DNA from: Coprinopsis marcescibilis
Lineage: Eukaryota > Basidiomycota > Agaricomycetes > Agaricales > Psathyrellaceae
Reading direction: 5' to 3'
Assembly: GCA_004369085.1 (NCBI GenBank)
Contig: ML210146.1
Coordinates: forward strand, 62,001 to 126,000
DNA: 64,000 nucleotides
Under the pieces are notes generated by a model. It saw only the letters and a list, made by a program, of their open reading frames with translations. It was not told the origin of the DNA and searched no databases. This document shows positions 42,930 through 54,523 of the stretch, one piece after another (within the stretch, counting starts at the first letter, position 1; each line of letters opens with the position of its first letter). Made by a program: the position numbers and the translations under genes.

Positions 42930-45900
42930 ATGTCGGAAGACCCCAGAAACGCAAAGGGACCAGGGCGTGTATATTACGTAGCGAACCGTGGCTCTGATTC
43001 GGAGAACGAGAGCGACGACGACCATCCAGCGATCTACAATTCCTACCACTACACCCCGCCTTATCTCGCCAAGCAGCCTCCCGAACAATATCCAGGCCAT
43101 CCTTTAGCTTTGAGAACGGATCTGGGGGGGAGCTATACCCAAGATTATATCCACCGGCCACCTCTCTCGTCCCCGTCCAGTGCGAGCTCGCCTGCTGCTG
43201 ATGATTCCACCCCTCCTCCTGCAACCCCAGGTGTTTCGCTGCCGCATTCTTCGACACCTCTCGCTCCACATAAGCCATTATACTCCCATCACGAGTCTCC
43301 AAGTGTCGATCGCCGTCCAAGCGATAACCCATCCTACCCCGCGCCATCGTCATCTCGAGGTCCAGTCAACACAGTGATCAACAGCTTTCGAAACTGGCGC
43401 GCTGGAAGCAACTCTCGAACACCCGCGGAGAGAAGCCCTGTTCGTCCCGGTCGACCTCAAACAGCAAGACACGCTCCTTCAGTCCCTGCGCACACGATCA
43501 CCTACGACGATGTCCACTCACCTGGCATTACGAGCCCCGACTCTGCTCTGAGCAGCGTCTCGTCCAGTTCAACCCTCCCCAGTTATGAGGCAAGAGCGAT
43601 CAGAATCTGTGTCACCACAGAATCCGATCCCGATCGTCTAATCATTGTGGAAGTAGGCGGAGCAAAAGATGGAGCGGACATCAGGGATTGTATATTCTCC
43701 AAGGTGAGTATTGAATTCGACCGTTTCCCTTGTTTCATTGATGTTGAAGCCATTTTTAGATATCCCTACCTGAAGGTGCTTCACGCCGCTATTCGATTCA
43801 TCTGACGGAGATTGGTGCACACGTGCAGGGTGATCCTTTGACAGACGAACGCTTGCTGGACCTCGTCAGATCACAGGGTGATACCAAGGGCAGCCTGAAG
43901 TTCTATGTCTCGCGATCACAGAAGGAGCCCCTTCCGCCGCAGCCGCTTCAAGTTCCCCCAGCCCAACCGGCCTCCGTTCTTCCCCTTCAGGTTCGCCCAA
44001 GACGCCGTTCCCGGTCTCGTCAAAACAGTATTTCATCCGTCGCAAGTGATCACCCGGCTGAACTTGGGTACGATGCAGATCTAGACAACCCGGACGATTC
44101 CCGCAAATCAAGCCTGCGCCAGCAATCGCAAACCCATTCTCATTCTCATTTGGGCAACCAAGCAGTGTCACCCCCATCTCCTGGACCTCGACGTCGCCAA
44201 CCGAACGGTAGCATTGGCCCCCAGTCTCTACTCCCTTCATCCGCCCCAGTAACGTCACATGCTCAACCCCCTCCATCTCCTATTTCGCAAAGCAACGCGT
44301 CCAAACCACCCACCCCGCCGGCATACTTGAACGAACGGCTTCCCTTGACATTGACAGCGGGCTCCCGATCGACCTATACAGATCGGTTCGGCCAAGTACA
44401 ACAGACCCCGCCTCCTCCGCCGCCTCTTTCTCCTCGTCATAGGGATTACTTTTTGCCAGATGAACACAACACTTCTCCCCTGACGCACTTCAGAGGTGGC
44501 TCGGATGCCGCAGCGGATCTCGAACAAATTTTGGTCGCTTCTGAACAACAGCACGAAATGGCGGCTCAGCAAAGGCGTGCCAGAGAGGCCGCCGCCGCCG
44601 CCGCCACAGTCGGTCCGATGCATGTAGCCCGCCTGAGACCAGAGGCGTCTCGAGAAGGTTTGGGTTCAAGGCCAAACTCGAGCCGCAAAGGTATATCTCC
44701 TGACGGAGATATTGCTACCGCAATTTCCACGAACTCTGTCGAGTCCAATTCGCACCTGGTAGATTTTTCCCGTTCGACTTTTTCAAGAAGTTCCAAAATC
44801 GCCCCTCCCCGCCGTCCTCAGATTCATGCAAGTGGTGCCAAGTCATCTCAATCATCGATCCCTACTCCCATCACCGATTCTCGTGGCCAATCTCGTGGCG
44901 CTGCTCGACAAATAAACTTCGAGAAGGCTATTCTATCCAAACCTCCTGACAAATGGCCTCGCGGTAGTCCCTCTTCATCCGGTGGTTCCTACAGCAAGCC
45001 TCTTACAAAAGGGAAAAGTATGGATAACCTTCGTCAACAACTGTCCTACAAAGGTAGCAGCAGACATGCGCCATCAGTTCCTTCTCGCCCTCCAACGGTT
45101 CGAGACCCACCTTACATCTCCCCCTCAAGCCTTGCTTCGAAATATGATGCTCCCAGGAATATTCGTACTTTACCTCTGGGTCTCCATCCGCAATCCCCAG
45201 ATTCTGCCAATCGGCAATTTCCGCAATATACGAAAGGACCGTCTTCGTACACATCTAGCTCATTATCTAACAACCTTACTTCTCCCAACCGCGATGGTTA
45301 TTCACGAGATCCATTCCCTCGCCCACAATCTGCCTCTGACAACCACAGCACGTCTCCAACATTTCAACAGCCGCGAGGTTCCAATCATTCGCCTTCCTAT
45401 GGGTCAAATTTCATCGGTGGAGAATTTAGTCGCTCTCCAGCAACAATGTCTCCAAGTCGGTCACATGGAATCGCAGGGCCGCGACCACCACATCCTCATA
45501 GCTCTTATTCCGACAGATCGTCGGATGTGCCCAGCGGTCCCGAAACATCCAACTCAACCCCGCCCCGTACGCCAATCAGTCCCGCAAGCCAACACAGTCC
45601 CGCTGGCAAGGTACCTTTGGTTATCGAGCCACACTCTCCAACCTCGGACAGTGGCAGAACGACCTTGATTTCCACCGCCAGTAGTAGGGACTCTGAGTCT
45701 ACCCTCAGACAAGGCGAAGATACAATTGCTGCGTACATGAAGAGCATGAACTCAATGAAGTCAAGCGACAAGTTGCGCCAGGTCGCGATGAAACCGCCTG
45801 TTGTTGATGATACTTCGGATACTGTGGACGATATGTCTGATGACGACTACGGAGACGGGGGCACCTGGATCGTACGACCCGCCAAGGACCGACCACCGCT

Positions 45901-47631
45901 CACATTGCGCACAGAAGATCTCCCCACAGATTCAGAACCTTCGAGCAGAAACACTTCAGACGAGCGCTCATCGGCGCAGTCACAATCATATCAATCCCAT
46001 TCCAACAGGTTGTCGTCGTCTTATTCTCACAACCCAGGTCGAGGAGAACGTATGCCGCCCGTAAACGGACCTCCTTCTGGGGCGGAAATAGATCGCCGGT
46101 TGAGCGGGTTTGCGGACGATGACGACGATTGGGCACCCAGACCATTGCCTGAAGTCGTCTACGAGCGGCTGGAAGAATTCTTCCCGGAACATGATCTCGA
46201 TAAGCTTGTTATAGAAGCTAATTCCGGCGGCAACTCTCCGACCAATATCGATCCTCCTGCGGTCCTAGCTCCTCCAGTTACTCCCGCAGTTCAAATCAAT
46301 CAGCACAAACGACATAAGAAGAGCATTCGAATTGTGGCAGAAGAGCACAAGAGACGCATCGTTGACCGCACGTCCAAGGTTGATCCCTATGCAAACCATG
46401 CCCTCAGAAAGCGAAACACCAAGATGTGGGGAGGTAGACTGGAAGAGGTCACAACAATGCAGGCCAAGTCGTCTTCTTTTATTCCTGAGTCCCCTACAAG
46501 CAGTGGTACCGCAGCCCGTGAGTTTATCGAATTCATTTGCGCACCGAAACGTCCTCACCGGGTTTTCTAGCCACGTTCAAGTGGGTTCGGGGAGAATTGA
46601 TTGGGAAAGGAACATACGGTCGTGTTTACCTAGCACTCAACGCCACCACAGGGGAAATGATTGCAGTCAAACAAGTCGAATTGCCGCAAACCCCCAGTGA
46701 TCGCAATGATTCAAGACAAAACACTGTCGTTCAAGCTCTCAAGTTGGAGAGCGAGACTCTGAAGGATCTCGACCACCCCCACATTGTGCAATACCTCGGA
46801 TTTGAAGAGACGCCGACGAACCTAAGCATGTGAGTTGGCTCGTCCGCATCTAAAATTTCATATCTCATCCTCCCTCTCAGTTTCCTGGAATACGTTCCTG
46901 GAGGGTCTGTTGGTAGCTGCTTGCACAAACATGGCAAATTTTCAGAAAATGTCACAATATCTTTCACTGCTCAAATATTGTCCGGCCTCGAATATCTGCA
47001 CTCCAAAGGAATTATCCATCGTGTATGTTTGAAAATAAAGTTTTTCTGCGACACCTAATGACCCTATCTTAGGACCTCAAAGCGGACAACATCCTTGTCG
47101 AAATGCAAGGGACCTGCAAAATCTCTGATTTCGGGATCTCGAAAAGGACGGATGATCTTCATGGAGGTGCATTTACTGCCATGCAAGGAACGGTCTTCTG
47201 GATGGCACCAGAAGTCATCAATACCCAAAAGAAGGGTTACAACTTTAAAATTGATATCTGGAGCGTTGGATGTGTCGTCTTGGAAATGTGGGGTGGTCGG
47301 AGGCCCTGGACAGGCCAGGAGATGGTTACCGTCATGTTCAAGGTTGGATTTTACGCATCCACTGTTAAGATGTTCGTCGACTAATTTAATTCTCAGCTTT
47401 ATGAAGCAAAACTTCCACCTCCAGTCCCAAGCGATGTTTTGTTGTCTGAACTAGCGGATGACTTCCGACGGAAATGCTTTGCGATGTACGTGGCTAATCT
47501 TCCCTTCGTGGTTTAAAATGCCTAACCAAGTTTCCAGAAATCCTGATGAGCGTCCTAGTGCTGCAGAACTCAGGCTTCACCCATACCTCGAACTCCCCCC
47601 TGATTGGACATTCACATCTTTTACTACTTAG
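42930..47631 (+). CDS. BCK1: MAPKKK BCK1 (cell-wall integrity)
   Basis: Cell-wall integrity MAPKKK acting below protein kinase C. Start [20 protein letters not shown] at 42930. Exon 1 ends at 43703 and exon 2 (43760-46517) begins with [19 protein letters not shown]; together they form the ubiquitin-like/RA-type domain ([38 protein letters not shown]). A Ser/Pro-rich region of about 800 residues follows. The pre-kinase block holds [19 protein letters not shown] (46150-46206), [14 protein letters not shown] (46317-46358) and [16 protein letters not shown] (46402-46449). The kinase domain starts near residue 1183: [51 protein letters not shown]. It ends [17 protein letters not shown] at TAG 47631. 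About seven introns, total near 1,470 residues. This is the usual Bck1 order and serves as a reference for the permuted paralog at 11403-14205. Confidence 0.93.
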
Positions 47632-48021
47632 TACTATTCCCCATCTTCACTCCATACCAATGTAACACTTTCAAAGGTTTTCTCAATGGCTTTGACACTC
47701 CAACCACTTACTGCTTAACACAAGGATCTCGTTCGTGCACACATTGTTTTTTTTCTGCATTACTTGTCCTGCTTCGCAATCATGCTCCTCTTTGTTGTCC
47801 AGGATTCACATACCACTTTTCGGACTTTCTGAATGCAATGTTATCGATATAATTGTAGTAGTTACTGTAGGATTCAGCGGTTCAAACTAACCGGAGTATA
47901 TAGAAACTGTGGTTGACCACGCAGCTTTTGCTACAACTATGACGTCAGGGATCTCCGTCTCCATTTCAAGGTAGCTCGGCTCCTCCGCGAATCGTGCATT
48001 GCAAAAAGGTTGAACAGTACG
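47632..48021. other. Intergenic, BCK1 3' end and next promoter
   Basis: About 390 bases with no supported gene; T-rich early part probably includes the BCK1 3' untranslated region. Confidence 0.5.
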
Positions 48022-50122
48022 ATGTGCGCCAGCAGACATGCATGCTCAAGCAAGGAGGCTAGCAACGTTCACGAAAGAAACTCAGCAGCGAGAGTCATAC
48101 AGGGTGCGTGGAGGAATCGCAGCAACCAGGCGAAAACGCAGTATTTGACGCCGGACGCGAGGTGGGAGGATGGTTTGGCCAATGCCAAGTTGAAGGTGAG
48201 TGTTCCCCCTCCAAAGATTGCGACTATGACGCAAACCTAGAGAGCCTATGCGTTTAGCTGGATCGACAGGATGCGTTTGAAGGAAGAAACTCTCCCAGAC
48301 GGCGCTGGAAGCGAGCTACGTCGATGATTCGGGACACTTTGAAGGACGAGAATACTATGCTTACTGGGAGGGGCGTGCAGATTGACTCTGAGTACCTAGA
48401 GAGCAAAGCTTTGGAGACACAGCATTGGCTGGAGATGGTGGATGGGTGAGTTCGCACCGAGACTTACTGGCTGATATATCTTAAAGCTTATGCCCCTGTT
48501 CGCACCTTTAACAGGAAGCACCGGTATGGGTCGAATCGTAGGCGTCAACGTTCACTATCAGTGTGTACCGAGTAAATTTCTGACATGAGGCTATGTGTAG
48601 TGAAAGCAAGTGTGCATTTCGCGGGGGTATCTAGGAAGCGGAGCTGATTGTGCTGCTCTCAGTGGTATCACCAGCGCTGGAAAGAAGAGGACACTACAGA
48701 CAATTTCTTCCGTTGGTATGCGAAGCTTTGCTCTATCGATAATTGACGCTTACACGGCCTCGTAATAGGCTGGATCGTGGGGGAGGCAAAGACCTATCCC
48801 TTGCCCAGTGTCCACGGGAGAGGCTGGAAAGCGAGGTAAAGTTCTCTCTCCGACTATGTGTTATCTGGAGGACTAAAATGTCGGCCTTTAGCGAATACAG
48901 TGAGCCTCTTACACGCTCGAGGCAGTCCGCTAATGCTGAGCCTGACGCACAATTCAGGTACTTGTCGGCTGAACGTCGTATGTGCACGTCCAATCGTCCC
49001 AGGGCAGCCCATTGAAATTATCTCTCCTAATCGTCTTGCCAGGACTGAGTTATTTGGTGACTATCACGGGAGACGGGCGCCTTGTGTGGGCTAAGAACAA
49101 CAAACTGGTTGATACCACTGCGGGCCGTTGGAAAGACGCAGGGGATGGGTTAGGTATCGTCCCCCGGAACATGCCTTCCAAGACCCTACGTCTGGAGCGG
49201 CAAGAGGATGCTGATCACCAGAGCCAGAACTCGGAGCTGCAGGAGCAAGAAGGTACGCATTATACGGGGGGTGTGAAGGGCAGGTATAGCTGGTCGAGGT
49301 ATCTGCGTAGTGTCTTAACGTTGAGCGGGGTGGTGGATCGGTTGTTGAGGAAGACGGTGGAGAAGAATACGTGGATGTATGTTTCGGTAAGTGGTCTAGT
49401 ACATTGCTTCTCCGGGATCTAACGGGAACTTGCAATTCAGGACAAGCACTGTAGGTCGTCACTTTGAGCTTATTCTATTCAGAAAATTCTTAAACGCGTA
49501 CCAAGTCAACCTCTTCGTCGGGATAAAAGGTAGGAGGACGTTTATTCCCGGTTATTTCTGGGAGTAGACTGAGAACGTCATGAATCTGCAGAGACGGGAA
49601 ACTTCCAGCACTCTTCCTTCCTGGCAGGAGGGTTGGTCACCTCGGCGGGACTGATCAAGGTGAAGGACGGTGTGATACACACGCTGTCCCCGCTGTCTGG
49701 ACATTACAGGTGAGTGAAGCCTACCACAGTTTTTTTCTTTGAAAATGACGTTTTGATTTTGAAGAACTTCAGTCGATGTATGGAATAACAACTCGATCGG
49801 CGACTTTGTGCTCAGCTGACTGGGATATGCGTAGCACTTTCGGCAGTTCATTAGGGTGTTGAACGAACGGGGAGTTGACATGAGTCGGGTGCATGTTGGG
49901 AAGGAGGAGGCTGTACTCCGGGGGTGAGTCGCGAAAGCTGCAATGCCCAAGATATTGGCTGATGGTGTCGAAAATAGGGTGGAGCACTTGGCCAAGGCCA
50001 AGAAGAAGCAGGAAAAGGTGACCAAGGCTGCGACGGGGATGGCTAAAGAGGCTGTTGGAGCTGTCGTTCCAAATAACTGGAAAACAGAGATATTGGAAGG
50101 AAGGAAAAGGGATGAACAATAA
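48022..50122 (+). CDS. IQ-motif (calmodulin-binding) fungal protein
   Basis: Member of a fungal family with one N-terminal IQ motif and no known catalytic domain. ATG 48022 gives [20 protein letters not shown], then the IQ segment [20 protein letters not shown]. After an intron (exon restarts [17 protein letters not shown]) come [60 protein letters not shown] and [16 protein letters not shown], then [20 protein letters not shown]. The C-terminal part has [58 protein letters not shown] and [20 protein letters not shown]. It ends RKRDEQ at TAA 50122. The family layout fits well; calmodulin binding is inferred from the IQ motif alone. Confidence 0.78.
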
Positions 50123-50199
50123 TTTGGGAGAAGCCTCTGTACTGATATTATGGACCACTGGATAACACCTTGATTTGCTCTAATATACGCATTTGCTGT

Positions 50200-51009
50200 T
50201 CAAGCACGGGACCATTCGCTCTCGATGTTGGACACACCGACGGGAAGTTTGGACTAAAGACGATGTTGGTACAATCGAGGAGTGAGAAAGGTAAGGACCA
50301 ACCTTTTCGTCGTAATCGTTCCATTCTCCTTCTGTCAAGTCGACATCGTCAAACACGGTTTTGGATTCTGCTCCGACGCACTTCCAGGTGCCCTAGAAGA
50401 AGTTTGAGTTATTTGAATGCTTCGAAGGAGAGTAGATTGAATTACCCTTGGATCAAAGCCAATGAACTCTAGGCCGCGGCATTCGATCGTCAAAAGTCGT
50501 TGAAGCTGGTTGGCATCGGCGCTGAATGGTTTTACTGGAGATGCAACGTCGAATTTAGCAGAGCTTTCGCGTTTGCCTGTCACTGTCGTTAACACTCTCC
50601 GCGACGCCTACAGGCGCAAAAAAAACATACAGAGTCCGCATTTCCAAACAAAGTGTGCTGTAGCATTCTTGCCGCCGGATACTTCTCGTTCCTCCTGTGT
50701 ACGCAGAGGGTGCGTTAGAAGATTGTGCTATGAGGTGACTCGCGATCTGTCGCTGACTTTGCGATTGATAGCGACGAATTTGGGATGGATTTCGTTGCAA
50801 CTGTTGCATTTGACCTACGGGGGTTGTGTCAAGGCGGGCAGGATGTGTGCCGATAGTATGTATACTTGAAAAAAGTATTCAAAGTCGTCGGATGCTGGGA
50901 CGAGATCAGTGACGTTCTCGAGTTCGGCTTTGATCTTGAGTTGGAGGAACTGGAGAGAATGGGTAGGTATGACTATATTGAGAGTGAAAGTATATAGACT
51001 TACAACCAT
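50200..51009 (-). CDS. CXXC zinc-binding protein (DUF866/UPF0587, CZIB)
   Basis: Homolog of human C1orf123/CZIB. The first coding exon is only ATGGTT (51009-51004); after the intron it reads FLQLKIKAELENVTDLVPAS and DDFEYFFQ, then VKCNSCNEIHPKFVAINRK. The second CxxC is split by an intron in FVWKCGL|CKRESSAKFDV. Later parts are LLTIECRGLEFIGFDPR, GTWKCVGAESKTVFDDVDL, TEGEWNDYDEK and the end SKLPVGVSNIESEWSRA, stop TGA 50200. Two CxxC pairs should bind one zinc. About seven very short exons for roughly 165 residues. The cell role is poorly known. It converges on the IQ gene with 77 bases between. Confidence 0.88.
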
Positions 51010-51165
51010 GATTTAGAATTTGGTAGGATAGCGATGAGCACCGCGGCCAGTGAGCAACTTGCTCCTGGCCCCTATCTTTGGTATTTGGTTGTGTATTGTT
51101 CTAAAGGAACTGCGTTGACTTGGCAGAAAACTCTCTCTCACCCGACTGCTCGCGCGCTGCTCACA

Positions 51166-52078
51166 ATGGCTACTCCTCTGACGCGTTCGCTGGGCCTTGC
51201 AAGGTCGCTGCGGGCGCCATGCACTGCACAAACCCTCAAACGCAACTTTTCGGTGTCGTCGCCTGCCCTGGCGCGAAGAACCAAGACAGTCCTGGAGGAA
51301 ACCATGTCGGAGGATGATATTATGACGCTCGTCACCGAACAGGACAGTGTGCAGGATTCGCCTGCCCTCGGACACCGTATGCTGCAGCACTACCGCAAGG
51401 TGCTGCATTACCTCCGGGTGATCGAACACGAAATGCCCAAGCTTGTAGGTACGCAATGGAATCTTGGTTTGGGTTGTAATGGGGCCCTGTTTTGCTGACA
51501 AGGCGGGGATAGCTTATAGACAACCTTTCGTTCCTCCATTTTCGACGGAAACGCCGATTATTGTGAGAAGCATAGACTATCAGGGGGAGGAGCATCCTGC
51601 GACTGCGAAGCGTGTTATTGTGGTTGCTGTGGATAGCTTGCCACTGAGCGACAAACACGCGGTGCACAAGATCAAACTGCTGGCGGGCCCTCGGTGGTCA
51701 CCGAACCCACCGAAGGATGCTGGTATTTGCAAGCAGGACAGATGGGGCGAAGGGTTCATCAAAATATCGTGCGATACGTTCCAGGTTCCTGAAATGAACC
51801 TCAAATGGGCAAGCGACGCACTGGACCGGCTGATCAAGGAGGCAAACGTGGGTGGCTCTTTTTTTGAGAGAATGACTGGCTGAAGATTTAACTTGACTGC
51901 CCCGTAGACCGAAGCGAAAGCGTACTCGGATGTGCCCCTGGACGTGCGCCATGTGTATGCAAAAATCCGAAAGGCAAAGAAGGGGGACCACCTGCGGGCG
52001 CACCGACCTCTGAGGCCAGTTTCGGTGGCGGATTTCCCGGAGGAATGGCTGCCTCGTAGTGCCCCTGTTCCGCTATAA
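51166..52078 (+). CDS. RSM24: Mitochondrial small-subunit ribosomal protein mS35
   Basis: Fungal 37S protein Rsm24/mS35. ATG 51166 gives an Arg-rich presequence (MATPLTRSLGLARSLRAPCT, LKRNFSVSSPALARR). The body has LGHRMLQHYRKVLHYLRVIE and HEMPKLV, then FVPPFSTETPIIVRSIDYQG, KRVIVVAVDSLPLSDKHAVH, KIKLLAGPRW and GEGFIKISCDTFQVPEMNLK. The last exon reads YSDVPLDVRHVYAKIRKAKK and ends WLPRSAPVPL at TAA 52078. Two introns. An in-frame upstream extension to 51034 would bury the presequence, so I prefer 51166. Confidence 0.88.
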
Positions 52079-52449
52079 TACCTCTTGTTTAATGATGTGA
52101 AGCTTTGGTATATTAAAGAACGAGTTAGCAGTCAGGAGACGGCAAGCACGAGTGGGCGTGGAGGTATTTGAGCTGCAGGTGTCCACGAGCCAATGTTGAG
52201 AATAATTCACGACTATGAAGAACTGGGTAAGAAAAAGAGAACGGAATTGCAGCTGTTACTGAGTATTTAAAGGGAAAGCTGCTGTTGCCCAAGCCTCGAC
52301 TGTCAGACTTGCACTATTTGGCCACGGGGACAAACAAAGAGGAGATGGCCCGACTTGTTTGCTGGCTCCTCTGCCACTCAACTTAAAAGTAATTTTTTTT
52401 ACTTTCTCTTCCTCTCCTTTCATTCATTCTCATATCTTCCTTACGCCAG
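52079..52449. other. Intergenic with CT-rich septin promoter
   Basis: About 370 bases between mS35 and the septin. A stretch at roughly 52399-52444 just before the septin ATG is almost all pyrimidine. No gene seen. Confidence 0.55.
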
Positions 52450-54142
52450 ATGGCAGAATCGTTTTCTTCTCGGGCCACGGACGTTTCTGGGAACGGTCTC
52501 GCCAACGCTTCAAACCCGTCCCTCGTTCCTACAGCTCCCTCCACAGCTTCAAACATTATCCGCAAAAAGCTCATGGGTTATGTTGGTTTTGCCAATTTGC
52601 CCAACCAGGTCCATAGGAAGAGCGTCAGAAAGGGCTTCCAGTTCACCTGCATGGTCGTCGGTACGTCTACCAGCCAGTTCGTCATCACTTTGTACCCACA
52701 CTCATCCTACGCGTTAGGCGAGTCTGGGCTCGGTAAATCCACTCTGGTAAACACCCTCTTTAACACCACTCTCTACCCGCCCAAGGAGCCTCTCCCGCCC
52801 TCAGCGGAGAGGCCAAAGACCGTTGCTATCGAGAGCATTGGCGCAGGTTCGTCGTCTGCCCCTCTTTCTCTTCTTTTCCCCCTAATTTACTCCTAAAGAC
52901 ATCGAGGAAAACGGCGTTCGTCTCCATCTCACCGTCGTTGACACCCCAGGCTTTGGTGACTTTGTCAACAACGATGACAGGTCAGCACGCGCCCTCTCAA
53001 CCAGACGCGTCCGCTAACAACCAACCGTACAGCTGGAAACCCATCGTTGAAAACATCGAGTCTCGCTTTGACTCTTATTTGGAGCAAGAGAACCGTGTCA
53101 ACCGTACAAAGATTGTCGACAACCGTGTCCACGCTTGCCTCTACTTTATCCAGCCCACCGGCCATTCGTACGCCACAATTTGCCACGCAACCCGAATAAC
53201 GATTTACTCACGCATCGTAGTTTGAAGCAGATCGATATCGAGTTTATGCGTCGTCTCCATACCAAGGTCAACCTTATCCCTATTATCGCAAAGGCAGATA
53301 CTTTGACAGATGAGGAAGTCGCCGACTTTAAGCAAAGGGTTCGTTTATCCCCCCCTGTTTTCCCCCCCTCTTCTCACACTCGTTATTAATAGATTCTCGC
53401 CGACATCGCCCACCACGACATCCACATCTTCCAAGCACCCAGCTACGAGAATGAGGACGAGGAGACCATGACCGAGGCCGAGGAAATTGCCAGCAAGATT
53501 CCATTTGCAGTAGTTGGCTCGGATACGATCGTCAACACACCTGATGGTCGTCAAGTTCGTGGACGAGCTTATCCTTGGGGTGTCGTCGAGGTCGACAATG
53601 AGGACCACTGCGACTTTGTCAAGCTTCGTCAAATGCTCGTCAGGACATATATGGAGGAGCTTCGCGAGTACACTAACGACTGGCTCTACGAGAACTGGCG
53701 AACACAAAAGCTCTTGAGCATGGGTGTTGCCCAAGACTCGTCCGTCTTCAAAGAGATCAAGTACGTCAACTTTTTATGACATGTCGCTTAATCTAACCCC
53801 TATTTTCTCAGCCCTGCCGCCCGTCTCCAGGAGGAGAGAATCCTGCACGAAGCCAAACTCGCCAAGATGGAGGCCGAGATGAAGATGGTCTTCCAGCAAA
53901 AGGTACAGGAGAAGGAGTCAAAGCTCAAGCAGTCGGAGGAGGAGCTGTACGCCCGTCACAAGGAGATGAAGGACGCTTTGGAGAAGCAGCGCGCCGAGCT
54001 CGAGGACAAGAAGAGGAGGATCGAAAGCGGACGACCTCTGACCCCCGAGAAGGCATCGGTGAGTGACTGTTTGGCTCGCCCAATGTTTGCGCTAACCATT
54101 GTGTTTCAGACTGGCAGGAAGAAGGGTTTCCTCCGCACTTGA
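52450..54142 (+). CDS. CDC3: Septin CDC3
   Basis: Filament-forming GTPase at septa and hyphal tips. Start [20 protein letters not shown], then the polybasic/pre-G segment [20 protein letters not shown] and [13 protein letters not shown]. The P-loop is split by an intron: [20 protein letters not shown]3 is [10 protein letters not shown]4 is IIAKADTL. The septin unique element follows ([35 protein letters not shown]). The C-terminal coiled coil ([40 protein letters not shown]) is complete. It ends GRKKGFLRT at TGA 54142. The sequence best matches the Cdc3/AspB group. About six introns. Confidence 0.92.
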
Positions 54143-54523
54143 TTGACCTCCTCTCGTCTTGCAACCATTTCCGTAATGCACTTTGTGTCGATACCTATTA
54201 TATCTGCTTAGTTTTTGTACACCATTCCATAAATTACGTTTTTTTTCGCCATTACTCATTCATTATCTTGGTTCGATTGCGAATATCCCCACACTCCTTC
54301 TGCCTTGCCTTCGGATATTGGCTCTAGTTTATTATGGAATCTGTAGCGGACCTTCTTTATGACAATATACCATGGTTCTGCTTAGTTATTTCACAAAGAG
54401 ATCTGATCTGATGCTGTTGAAAATGACAAGCGGAGCGTGACTGTCAACAACAACAAATCAGCAACTCTTTCTTAATTACCTTCATCTTCCTCATTATCTC
54501 GACTGCTTGAACTGGTTCAGAAA
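54143..54523. other. Intergenic, septin 3' end and MTR10 promoter
   Basis: About 380 bases, T-rich at first. No supported gene. Confidence 0.5.

Noticed and set aside
42688..43353. Minus-strand open frame of 221 codons
   Set aside because: It overlaps the BCK1 N-terminal exon on the opposite strand and has no recognisable domain.
44401..44610. Possible simple-sequence expansion (poly-Pro and poly-Ala codons)
   Set aside because: It is short coding low complexity within BCK1 (PPPPPPLSP and AAAAAA), common in this kinase, not a separate repeat element.
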